From Streptomyces varsoviensis (GTDB lineage Bacteria; Actinomycetota; Actinomycetes; Streptomycetales; Streptomycetaceae), in assembly GCF_000718635.1 (NCBI RefSeq), contig NZ_JOBF01000012.1, positions 227,170 to 291,169 of the forward strand: DNA of 64,000 nucleotides, given 5' to 3'. Numbering within the stretch: the first letter of the stretch is position 1; every line of letters starts with the position of its first letter. The notes beneath the pieces were generated by a model, which was given only the letters and a program-made list of their open reading frames with translations, was not told the DNA's origin and did no database searches. The position numbers were made by a program, and so were the translations under genes. Shown here in pieces: positions 43,429 through 51,045 of the stretch.

Positions 43429-44492
43429 TTGCCATGAACCCAACGACTGGCCATGTCGCGCCCGCGCGGGAGCGGCTGCACTTCGGCGTACTGCAGTTCT
43501 TCTCCTGGCCGGGCCGGAAACACCCGCTGCCCACCGTCTACGACCGGGCGCTGAACCGCATCGACATCATGGAGCGGTCCGGGGCGTACGAGGCCGTCTG
43601 GCTGGCCGAGCACCACTTCACGACGTACTCCGTGTCGCCCTCGGTGAGCGTCATGGGGGCGCTGGTGGCCGCCCGGACCCGGCGGCTGCGGATCGGCACC
43701 GCCGTGTCCCTGGCCCCCATGTACCACCCGCTGCGGCTCGCCGAGGAGATCGCGCTGCTCGACGTCGTCTCCGGCGGACGCGTCAACTGGGGCGCGGGCC
43801 GCGGCAACGACCCCGGCGAGTTCCAGGTGTTCGGCCTCGACCTCGACAGCAGCTACGCGCGGTTCCGCGAGAACGTGGACATCGTGCTGCGGGCCTGGCA
43901 GGACGAACGCCTCACCTACCACGGCGACTTCCATACGTTCGAGGACGTCGAGGTGTTGCCCAAGCCCCTCCAGCGGCCGCACCCGCCGGTCTGGCTGGCG
44001 TCCTCGTCGCCCGACGCGATCGCCTGGTCCGCGGCGGCCGGCCACTCCATCCTCATGGACCCGCACTCCACCCACGCGGACATCGGCGTCAAATACGCCG
44101 CCTACCGCGCGGGGCTCGCGGACGCCGGCCACCCCGTCGACGGGCGGGTCACCCCGATGGCCCGGCTGATCGCCGTCGCGCCGACGGACGAGGAGGCGCG
44201 GGAGATCGCGCTGCGGGGCGCGCGGTGGACCGTGGGGTCGATGAGCGACCCCTCCCGGCGCAAGTACTCCAAGCGGCTGCGGCCGGGCGCGCCGCCGCCG
44301 GACGAGGGGGCCCGCCGGAGCGCCGTGGACCGGTATGTGGACGACGTCATCATCCACGGCAGCCCGGCCAGGGTCGCCGAGCGGATTCAGGCCCTTCAGG
44401 AACAGATTGGGCTGCACTACCTGCTCTGCGCCCCACTGAGTCACAGCTCATTCCTGCTCTTGACAGACGAGGTGATCCCGAAGCTCGTGTGA
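43425..44492 (+). CDS. Luciferase-like flavin-dependent monooxygenase
   Basis: This 355-residue protein has the bacterial-luciferase TIM-barrel pattern: LHFGVLQFFSW at the start, AYEAVWLAEHHF (residues ~57-68), LAPMYHPLRLAEEIALLDVVSGGRV (landmark of the family, ~99-123) and a PPVWLASSS substrate/FMN segment (~188). It uses reduced FMN and O2 to oxygenate or ring-open a substrate. It is coupled by a 4-base overlap to the TPP lyase. A second family member lies at 52315-53409. The two could act in heterocycle formation; the substrate is not evident. An in-frame ATG at 43434 is an alternative start. Confidence 0.85.
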   Translation: MIAMNPTTGHVAPARERLHFGVLQFFSWPGRKHPLPTVYDRALNRIDIMERSGAYEAVWLAEHHFTTYSVSPSVSVMGALVAARTRRLRIGTAVSLAPMYHPLRLAEEIALLDVVSGGRVNWGAGRGNDPGEFQVFGLDLDSSYARFRENVDIVLRAWQDERLTYHGDFHTFEDVEVLPKPLQRPHPPVWLASSSPDAIAWSAAAGHSILMDPHSTHADIGVKYAAYRAGLADAGHPVDGRVTPMARLIAVAPTDEEAREIALRGARWTVGSMSDPSRRKYSKRLRPGAPPPDEGARRSAVDRYVDDVIIHGSPARVAERIQALQEQIGLHYLLCAPLSHSSFLLLTDEVIPKLV

Positions 44493-44581
44493 GGCATAAT
44501 TTTCCCACCAGGCCGAACAGGAACACCGAATGCCGAGCGTCCCCATGCGACGCGGCCGTCGGCCTTTTCACCGAGTTCCGT

Positions 44582-45295
44582 GTGATCACCCGTTGGGGGC
44601 TGAGCTTGATCGTCAACCAGTGTCTGCTCGTCGATGGGGACGACACGCTATGGGAGAACAACATCTATTTCGAGCGTGCCATCGAGGAGTTCATCGACCT
44701 CGTGTTCCACGACCGGACGACCCGCGCCGAACTGCGCGCCATGCTCGACGAGATCGAGACCGCCAACTGCAAGGTGCACGGCTACGGCGCCAAGAGTTTC
44801 GTGCGGAGCCTGCACGAATGCTATGAGCGCGTGCACGCGCAGGTCGCCTCCGTCGACCACGCGCAGGCCATCGCCGAGCTGGGCGACCGCATCCTCGACC
44901 AGGTGCCCGTGCTGATCCCCGGAGTGCGCGAGACCCTGTCCCACCTCCAGCGCCGCCACCGGCTGATCCTGCTGACGAAGGGGGAGTTCGATGAGCAGAC
45001 CACCAAGGTCGAACGGTCCGGGCTCGCTCCGCTCTTCGAGGACGTCGTCGTGGTCCCGGAGAAGACCGTCGACACGTACACCACGGTGGTGGAGCAGGCC
45101 AAGGCCGACGCCGAGCGCACATGGATGATCGGCAACTCCCCGAAGTCGGACATCGTGCCCGCCCTCGCGGCAGGGCTGCGCGCCGTGTACGTACCGCACC
45201 CCGACACCTGGGTGCTGGAGCGGCAGCCCGTGCCCGAGGCCCCCGACCACCTGCTCCAGCTCGCCCGCTTCTCCGACCTGGCGGAGCACTTCTGA
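44582..45295 (+). CDS. HAD-superfamily hydrolase (phosphatase)
   Basis: This ~237-residue haloacid-dehalogenase-like phosphatase has motif I LLVDGDDTLWEN (Asp ~18 and Asp ~20), motif II in LILLTKGEF (~125) and motif III/IV WMIGNSPKSDI (~180). It probably dephosphorylates a 5'-phosphate, the step needed to release a finished nucleoside from its monophosphate. The GTG at 44582 is the chosen start; a TTG at 44606 after TTGGGGG is an alternative. Its stop overlaps the PfkB kinase start by one base (TGATG at 45293-45297). Phosphatase and kinase side by side suggest control of the phosphorylation state of product or intermediates. Confidence 0.82.
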   Translation: MITRWGLSLIVNQCLLVDGDDTLWENNIYFERAIEEFIDLVFHDRTTRAELRAMLDEIETANCKVHGYGAKSFVRSLHECYERVHAQVASVDHAQAIAELGDRILDQVPVLIPGVRETLSHLQRRHRLILLTKGEFDEQTTKVERSGLAPLFEDVVVVPEKTVDTYTTVVEQAKADAERTWMIGNSPKSDIVPALAAGLRAVYVPHPDTWVLERQPVPEAPDHLLQLARFSDLAEHF

Positions 45296-46428
45296 TGGAC
45301 CGCCGCCCGCGCCTGGTCGCCGTCGGGGACGCGCTCGCCGACATCGTCGTCGCGGCAGGGCCCGGCGACTGCGAGGCGCTGGGCGTCGCCCCGGGCACGG
45401 CGGCCTTCCGCGACCGCGCGGCCCTGGAGGCCGCCGTGGCCCGCCTCGCCGGCGGCGGCCCGGTGGCCCCCACCGCGGGCGGCAGCGCCGCCAACACCTG
45501 CGTCGCCTTCGCGGCGAGCGGCGGCCACGCGTCGCTGCTGACGGCCTCGATGACGGACGATCTGGGGCGGTCGATCGCCGAGGACCTGGCCGCGCGCGGC
45601 GTGCGTGTACCGCTGCCGCGGGGGTTCAGGGCGACGACCGGAGCGTCCGGCACTGTCAGTGCGGCTGACGTGGACAGTGCGGCCGACGCGGTCCGGGTGG
45701 CCGAGGCGGCCGGCCCGGTCGGCGCGGTGAGCGACTTCGCCGCGACCGGCCGATGTCTGGTGCTGCTCCTGCCCGACGGTGAGCGGGCCTTTCTGATCTG
45801 GCAGGGCGAACCATGGCGGCTGCGGGCTCTGCGGGAGGCCGTGGCCGCCTACTTCGTCCGGGACGAGCCGTGCGACGCGGTGCTCTTCGAGGGGTATCTG
45901 CTCGCGGCCGACGAGGGGCTGGAGGTGGCGCGGTCCGTCCTGGCCCGGGCCCGGGCCGTCGGCGCGGCCCGGGTGCTGGCCCTCTCCGACCAGCGGCTCG
46001 TGCTGGAGCACCGGCGACGCTTCGAGGCCGTGCTGGCGGCCGGGGTGGACGTCGTCGTCGGCAACGAGGCCGAGGCGACGGCGGCGACCGGCAGGGCGAC
46101 GGCGCGGGACGCGGCGGCCGAACTGGCCCGGCGGGGCGCGCTGGCCGTCGTCACGCTGGGCCGCCGCGGGGCGCTGGTCCACGGCCCCGCCGGGCGCCAC
46201 CTGGTGACCGGTGCGGAGATCGTCCCGGCTCCGAGCGCGCTCGGAGCCGGGGACGCGTTCGCCGGAGGGTTCCTGTTCGGCCTGCTCTCCGGCGCGGAGC
46301 ACTCCGTGTGCCTGGCGCTCGGCACGGGCCGGGCGCGGGCGGTGCTGAAGGTCAGGCAGGCGCGCGCGCCCGTCCGCGGGCCCACCGGCGGCGCGCCGCC
46401 GATGACGTCGGCCGGTGAAATTCCTTGA
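45295..46428 (+). CDS. PfkB-family carbohydrate/nucleoside kinase
   Basis: This 377-residue ribokinase-fold protein has GDALADIVVA at the start, AGGSAANTCVAFA (residues ~62-74), VGNEAEA (~255) and the anion-hole motif GAGDAFAGGF (317-326; catalytic Asp 320). Family members phosphorylate ribose, fructose-6-phosphate or nucleosides such as adenosine. It overlaps the HAD gene by one base. In this cluster it could phosphorylate a nucleoside intermediate, or inactivate or salvage the product. The C-terminal ~25 residues after RARAVLKVR are low-complexity. Function on a nucleoside is inference. Confidence 0.83.
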   Translation: MDRRPRLVAVGDALADIVVAAGPGDCEALGVAPGTAAFRDRAALEAAVARLAGGGPVAPTAGGSAANTCVAFAASGGHASLLTASMTDDLGRSIAEDLAARGVRVPLPRGFRATTGASGTVSAADVDSAADAVRVAEAAGPVGAVSDFAATGRCLVLLLPDGERAFLIWQGEPWRLRALREAVAAYFVRDEPCDAVLFEGYLLAADEGLEVARSVLARARAVGAARVLALSDQRLVLEHRRRFEAVLAAGVDVVVGNEAEATAATGRATARDAAAELARRGALAVVTLGRRGALVHGPAGRHLVTGAEIVPAPSALGAGDAFAGGFLFGLLSGAEHSVCLALGTGRARAVLKVRQARAPVRGPTGGAPPMTSAGEIP

Positions 46429-46489
46429 CCCTTTTATCTGCTGTCACGCGACCGTACTCGTATGCCTTTGGACATGACTGACGGCGGAA

Positions 46490-46504
46490 TTCTGTTGAAC
46501 AGAA
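46490..46504. promoter_or_regulatory. 15-bp perfect palindrome upstream of the THI5-like gene
   Basis: TTCTGTTGAACAGAA has 7-bp arms around a single central G, 78 bases upstream of the NMT1/THI5-like start. The 154-base gap is the clearest promoter space before the C-nucleoside core genes, so this is a candidate operator for them. Confidence 0.5.
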
Positions 46505-46582
46505 CGACGCTTGCTCCGACCGCACGGATGTGTTTAGCCTTACCGGGCGAGAAAACCCCTTTGTGAGAAGGAGATCGTCGAC

Positions 46583-47494
46583 GTGACGACTACGGTTCGC
46601 ACCGAAGGAATTGGTCCCTCCGCGGTTTTCGCACTCCCTTGGCTGGTGGCGGCCGAGCGCGGCTACTTCGCCGCCGAGGACATCGAAGTGGAATTCGTCA
46701 AGAATCGGGCCGAACAGACCCTCACCGAGCCCGCCGAAGACCATCAGCTCGTCGACTCCATCCGCAATCACGTGCCGTTCGAAGAGGGCCGCGTCGATCT
46801 GTACCGGGCCTGTGAATGGGGGCAGATCCGGCGGGCGCACGACAGCCGGCGGGGCGCGAAGATCATCGGAAAGCGGTCCTCCATCGCGGTGATGGCTCTG
46901 ATGGCGGCGCCCGGTTCGCCGTACACCTATCCGCAGACCCTCGCGAACGCCCCGATCGCCGTCAGCTTCCACAACGGCAACCACTACGCGGCCATCCAGA
47001 TGCTGGAGGGGTTTCTGACGGGCCCTGAGATCAAGACGGTCGGCTATCACACCCTCGACGGCTACCACGCCGTCAAGAAGGGCGAGGCCGCCGCCGTGGC
47101 GCTCTCCGAGCCGTGGATCGCGCTGGCGGAGAAACAGGGATTCCAGAAGGTCATCGAGACCCATTACGCGGGCCTGGAACTCGCCGCGCCCGACTTCGAC
47201 CCCGCCGTGTACGCGGCCTGCAACCGGGCCATCGGCCGCGCCATCGCCGACATCAACGCCGACAAGCGCCGGTATCTGCACTACCTCATCGACTCGCTGC
47301 CGGAGGAATTCCACGGCGAGCTGACCCCGGACGACTTCCACCTGCCCCGGCTGCGCTACGCGGAGCCGGCCCCGTACACCCGCGAGGAGTTCGAGAAGTC
47401 CTACGCGTGGATGCGGCAGTGGGGCCTGATCGAATCCGGCGCGGCATACACGGATCTGGTCGTCGAACTCCCCGGCACGGACGCCCGCAAATAA
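46583..47494 (+). CDS. Cytoplasmic NMT1/THI5-like protein
   Basis: This 303-residue protein has the type-II periplasmic-binding-protein fold of the NMT1/THI5 family: PWLVAAERGYFAAEDIEVEF (residues ~19-38), PIAVSFHNGNHYAAIQMLEG (~130-149) and GEAAAVALSEPW (~167-178). Unlike ABC-transporter binding proteins it has no signal peptide or lipobox, and no transporter genes are adjacent, so it is probably an enzyme. In yeast, THI5 makes the thiamine pyrimidine from PLP and an active-site His; related folds include 4,5-dihydroxyphthalate decarboxylase and MqnA/MqnD. The GTG follows AGAAGGAG. It immediately precedes the beta-RFAP-synthase-like gene, suggesting it builds or trims the heterocycle to be ribosylated. 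Confidence 0.75.
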   Translation: MTTTVRTEGIGPSAVFALPWLVAAERGYFAAEDIEVEFVKNRAEQTLTEPAEDHQLVDSIRNHVPFEEGRVDLYRACEWGQIRRAHDSRRGAKIIGKRSSIAVMALMAAPGSPYTYPQTLANAPIAVSFHNGNHYAAIQMLEGFLTGPEIKTVGYHTLDGYHAVKKGEAAAVALSEPWIALAEKQGFQKVIETHYAGLELAAPDFDPAVYAACNRAIGRAIADINADKRRYLHYLIDSLPEEFHGELTPDDFHLPRLRYAEPAPYTREEFEKSYAWMRQWGLIESGAAYTDLVVELPGTDARK

Positions 47495-47523
47495 CCGGCG
47501 CACCACTTCGTGAGGGAGCGAAC

Positions 47524-48573
47524 ATGTCCGAGACCGACTCGCAGGAATGGGGCGTCCGGGTCCGCACCGGATGCCGCGTCAGCTTCACCCTCATCGACCT
47601 CAACGGCGAGACCGGCCGGCGCAACGGCATGGCGTCCATGGCGCTCCGCTCGCCCGGCTTCGAGGCCCTGGTCCTGCCGGCCGAGCACGACACGGTCGAG
47701 ACCGACGAGAACGGGGCCGCCCACGCGGACGCCGTGACCGCGCTCCTGGAACGGCTGCGCACCGCCTGGGACGGGCCCGCCGCCCGCGTCGTCATCACCA
47801 AGGGGCTGCCGCCGCACACCGGCTTCGGCTCCGGCACCACCACCGCGGTCGCGGTCGGCCGCGCGTACGCCCAGTTCACCGGCCGGCCCATCGACGGCGC
47901 GGAGATCGCGCGGGCCGCGGGCCGGGCGGGCACCTCGGGCGCCAGCCCCAACCTGATCGAGCGCGGCGGCTTCCTGGTCGACGGCGGGCACCGCAACCCC
48001 GACGACTTCTCCGACGACCCGAAGCGCTACCTCGTGCCGACCCGGTACGCGGGCGGCGGCCGGCGGCCCCCGGTGCTGATCTCCACGCCGTTCCCCACCT
48101 GGCCGATCCTCGTGATCATCCCGAACGGCCACCAGATGCACGGCGAGGTGGAGCGCGAGTTCTTCGCCCGTACGCTGCCGATCCCCGCCGAAGAGGCCCG
48201 GCGCACCGCCCACGCCGTCCTGATGAACCTCGCCACCTCCGTCATGGAGGCCGACTACCGGGCCTTCTGCGAGGCCGTCAACTTCCTCACGTACGAGAGC
48301 TACTTCAAGCAGAAGCAGATCGGCATGCAGTCCGACCAGGTCGTCTCCCTCCTGGAGGAGGCCCGGAACGGCAAGGAGATCGACGCCATCGCGATGAGCT
48401 CCGAAGGCCCGATGTGCTACGCCTTCACCCGCCGGCCGCGGGCCGCCGTGGAGCGCCTCACCGAGCTGCGCGAGAGCGGCGTGGTGCGCGAGTTCTGGTT
48501 CAGCGGCGCGCGGAACGCGCCCGCCACCGTCGAGTGGATCCCCGCCCTCGACGACCTGTCCCTGGTCGACTGA
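47524..48573 (+). CDS. Beta-RFAP-synthase-like C-glycoside synthase (GHMP fold)
   Basis: This 349-residue GHMP-superfamily protein has VRTGCRVSFTLIDLNGETGR (residues ~10-29), GLPPHTGFGSGTTTAVAVG (~92-110) and GTSGASPNLIERGGFLVDGG (~138-157), all characteristic of beta-ribofuranosylaminobenzene 5'-phosphate synthase. That enzyme joins PRPP to an aromatic carboxylic acid with loss of CO2 to form a C-C glycosidic bond. Homologs ForT (formycin) and PyfQ (pyrazofurin) do this on a pyrazole dicarboxylate. Here it is followed by SAICAR- and adenylosuccinate-synthetase paralogs, so it most likely forms the C-nucleoside bond of a purine-like product. ATG follows GAGGGAG. Confidence 0.88.
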   Translation: MSETDSQEWGVRVRTGCRVSFTLIDLNGETGRRNGMASMALRSPGFEALVLPAEHDTVETDENGAAHADAVTALLERLRTAWDGPAARVVITKGLPPHTGFGSGTTTAVAVGRAYAQFTGRPIDGAEIARAAGRAGTSGASPNLIERGGFLVDGGHRNPDDFSDDPKRYLVPTRYAGGGRRPPVLISTPFPTWPILVIIPNGHQMHGEVEREFFARTLPIPAEEARRTAHAVLMNLATSVMEADYRAFCEAVNFLTYESYFKQKQIGMQSDQVVSLLEEARNGKEIDAIAMSSEGPMCYAFTRRPRAAVERLTELRESGVVREFWFSGARNAPATVEWIPALDDLSLVD

Positions 48574-48619
48574 GAGACCCCTTGGCCGGCTGAGCGGCCG
48601 CGAGCGGGAGGACAGCGCG

Positions 48620-49603
48620 TTGCCGAAGAGGTATTCCACGAAGAACCTGGTCGCCCGGCGGGAGCCGGAGCCCGGCCGGAGCGGGGTGGGGCGGTTCGAG
48701 TTCACCGACGACTACTCCGTCTTCCACTACGGAAAGATGCCGGACCGGATTCCGGACAAGGGCCAGGCGTGCTGCCGCATCGCGGCCTTCAACTTCGACC
48801 TGTTCGCCCGGGCCGGCATCCCCACTCACTACCGCGCCTTCCACCCGCCCAACGAGCTGGAGTTCACCCTCCTGCGCGTCATCGACCCCCAGCGCCAGCC
48901 GCTCGCCCCCACCGACGTCAACCACCTGATCCCGCTCCAGGTCATCTTCCGCAACATCATCCCGCCCGGCTCCTCCGTACTCCGCCGCCTCGCCCTGGGA
49001 CGGCTCACACCGGCCGACATCGGGCTGACCGCGCCGCCCCGGCCGGGCGCCGTCCTGGACCGCCCGGCCATCGAATACACCACCAAACTGGAGGAGATCG
49101 ACCGCTTCGTCGACCGCGGCGAGGCCGCCAAGACCGGCGGCCTGGACGGCGACCAGCAGGCCGCCCTGGAGGAGCGCACCCGCGCCGTGGACGAGATCGT
49201 CACGGAGCACGCGCGGAGCGTCGGCCTCGTCCACGCCGACGGGAAGGTCGAGTTCGGCCGCGACGACCGCGGCACGCTGCTCCTCGTCGACCACGCGGGC
49301 ACGCCCGACGAGGCCCGGCTGCTGCTCGACGGGGCCCACGTGAGCAAGCAGGTCTTCCGCGACCACTACGCCGCGTGCGGCCTCCAGGACCGGGTCGAGG
49401 ACTGGGTGCGCGAAGGGCGCCCCCGCGCCACCTGGCCCACCCCGCCGCCGCTGCCCGCCGAGGTCGTGGCGCTGGCCGCGGAGATGTACCGCTCGCTGTG
49501 CGAGACCTGGACCCGTACGCGCGTATGGGGCGCCCGCCCGCTGGACGAGGTCGTGCGGCGGCTCGCGGACGCCGTGCCCGGGGCCGGCCGGGGCGGTGCG
49601 TGA
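48620..49603 (+). CDS. SAICAR-synthetase-like amide-forming enzyme (PurC paralog, long form)
   Basis: This 327-residue protein has RFEFTDDYSVFHYGKMPDRI (residues ~23-42) and CCRIAAFNFDLFARAGIPTHY, matching the long archaeal-type PurC, plus LIPLQVIFRNIIPPGS (~107-122). SAICAR synthetase couples a carboxylate to aspartate with ATP; after PurB-type lysis this leaves a carboxamide. Between the C-glycoside synthase and the adenylosuccinate-synthetase paralog it probably amidates the C-ribosylated heterocyclic acid, as ForC does in formycin. TTG start follows GGGAGGACAG. Stop overlaps the next ATG by one base (49601-49605). No dedicated adenylosuccinate lyase is in the window, so the housekeeping PurB would be needed. 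Confidence 0.85.
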   Translation: MPKRYSTKNLVARREPEPGRSGVGRFEFTDDYSVFHYGKMPDRIPDKGQACCRIAAFNFDLFARAGIPTHYRAFHPPNELEFTLLRVIDPQRQPLAPTDVNHLIPLQVIFRNIIPPGSSVLRRLALGRLTPADIGLTAPPRPGAVLDRPAIEYTTKLEEIDRFVDRGEAAKTGGLDGDQQAALEERTRAVDEIVTEHARSVGLVHADGKVEFGRDDRGTLLLVDHAGTPDEARLLLDGAHVSKQVFRDHYAACGLQDRVEDWVREGRPRATWPTPPPLPAEVVALAAEMYRSLCETWTRTRVWGARPLDEVVRRLADAVPGAGRGGA

Positions 49604-50961
49604 TGGACCTGGTCATAGTCGGCTGCCAGGCCGGCGACGAGGGCAAGGGCAAGATCACGGACCTGGTGAGCGAGGGCGCGTACGCCGTCGTCCGCTACCA
49701 GGCCGGCCCCAACACCGGGCACACCGTCGTCGCGGACGGCGGCGAGCACCGCTTCGTACAGGTGCCCGCCGGGGTGCTGCGCGGCGCCGTCGGCGTGCTC
49801 GGCGGCGGCTGCGTCGTCGACCCGCGCTCCCTGCTCACGGAGCTGGCCGACCTCCGGGACGGCGGACTCGACATCGACCTGCGGATCAGCGAGTCGGCGC
49901 ACGTGATCTTCCCGTACCACATCGCCCAGGACATCGCCCAGGACGACTGGCGCGGCGCGGAGCTGGCCACCTCGGCGGCGACCGGCTTCGCCGACGGCAC
50001 CGGCCGGATCGGCACCACCCGCCGCGGCGTCGGGCCCTGCCGCGAGGACAAGGTCGCGCGGATCGGACTGCGCCTCGTCGACCTGCTCGACGCGGACCTG
50101 CTCGCCGCCCGCCTGTCCCGCATCGTCCCGCTCAAACGGGCCCTGCTGGAACGGGTCTTCGGCCGCCCGGACGGCGCGGAACCGGTGACCGCCGAGGTCG
50201 ACCGGCTCGTCGAGGAGTACGGAGCGGCGGGCCGCGCCCTGGAGCCGTATCTGTGCGACACCTCCACCTGGCTGCGCCGGGCCCGGGCCGAGGGCAAGTA
50301 CCTCGTCTACGAGGGCTCGCAGAGCTTCGGACTCGACCTGGAACAGGGCACGTACCCGTACGTCACCAGCGGATTCACCGGCGCCGCCGGGGTGACGGTG
50401 GGCACCGGCACCTCCCCGGCGCAGCGGTTCACCGTCCTCGGCGTCGCCAAGGCGTACATGGTGCAGGTCGGCGGCGGCCCGCTGGTCGGCGAGCTGACCG
50501 GAGCCACCGCCGAGCACCTGGTCAGCCGCGGCCGGGAATGGGGCACCGTCACCGGGCGCCGCAGGCGCGTCGGCTGGTTCGACGCCCCCATGGTCCGGCG
50601 CGCCATCGCCGTCGAGGGCATCACCGAACTCGTCCTGACCAACCTCGACGTGCTCGCCGGACTGGACGAGGTCCAAGTGATCACGGGCTACCGCGTCGGC
50701 GGGCGGACCGTGGACGCCTACCCCGTGCGGCTGCGGGACGCCGCCGCGGCGACCCCCGTGCTGGAGCGGCTGCCGGGCTGGCCGGAGCAGGACTGGACCG
50801 AGGTGGCGCACCGGGGCGCGGCGGCCCTGCCGGCGGCCGCCCGGCGGTACATCGACCGGCTGGCGGCGCTCCTGGACGTGGAGATCATCGCCGCGGGCGT
50901 CGGCCCGGACCGCCGGGACACGGTCCCGCTCTCCGAGACCTCGCTGCTGTCCGAGAAATGA
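49603..50961 (+). CDS. Adenylosuccinate-synthetase-like enzyme (PurA paralog)
   Basis: This 452-residue protein has the GTP/IMP-site motif GCQAGDEGKGKITD (residues ~7-20), NTGHT (catalytic His ~41), TTRRGVGP (~145) and TGRRRRVGWFDAPMVR (~320). The catalytic Asp and His are kept, but the usual QWGDEG is QAGDEG here, and NAGHT is NTGHT. Housekeeping PurA replaces the 6-oxo group of IMP by aspartate; this paralog likely does the same on a C-nucleoside 5'-phosphate to lead to an adenosine analog, as proposed for ForH in formycin. It is translationally coupled to the PurC paralog. Confidence 0.88.
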   Translation: MDLVIVGCQAGDEGKGKITDLVSEGAYAVVRYQAGPNTGHTVVADGGEHRFVQVPAGVLRGAVGVLGGGCVVDPRSLLTELADLRDGGLDIDLRISESAHVIFPYHIAQDIAQDDWRGAELATSAATGFADGTGRIGTTRRGVGPCREDKVARIGLRLVDLLDADLLAARLSRIVPLKRALLERVFGRPDGAEPVTAEVDRLVEEYGAAGRALEPYLCDTSTWLRRARAEGKYLVYEGSQSFGLDLEQGTYPYVTSGFTGAAGVTVGTGTSPAQRFTVLGVAKAYMVQVGGGPLVGELTGATAEHLVSRGREWGTVTGRRRRVGWFDAPMVRRAIAVEGITELVLTNLDVLAGLDEVQVITGYRVGGRTVDAYPVRLRDAAAATPVLERLPGWPEQDWTEVAHRGAAALPAAARRYIDRLAALLDVEIIAAGVGPDRRDTVPLSETSLLSEK

Positions 50962-51045
50962 GCGCGACCCCGCGTCCCGGCGGCGCACGGAGCGCCCACC
51001 AGCCGCCGCCGGAATCCGCGGACGCGGTGGAGGAGGGGACGGGAC

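Noticed and set aside
46583..47494. ABC-transporter substrate-binding protein
   Set aside because: There is no signal peptide or lipobox, and no permease or ATPase gene is nearby, so an enzymatic THI5-like role is more likely.
47524..48573. Homoserine or mevalonate kinase (GHMP kinase) assignment
   Set aside because: The PPHTGFGSG segment and neighbouring PurC/PurA paralogs fit the beta-RFAP-synthase branch better than small-molecule kinases.
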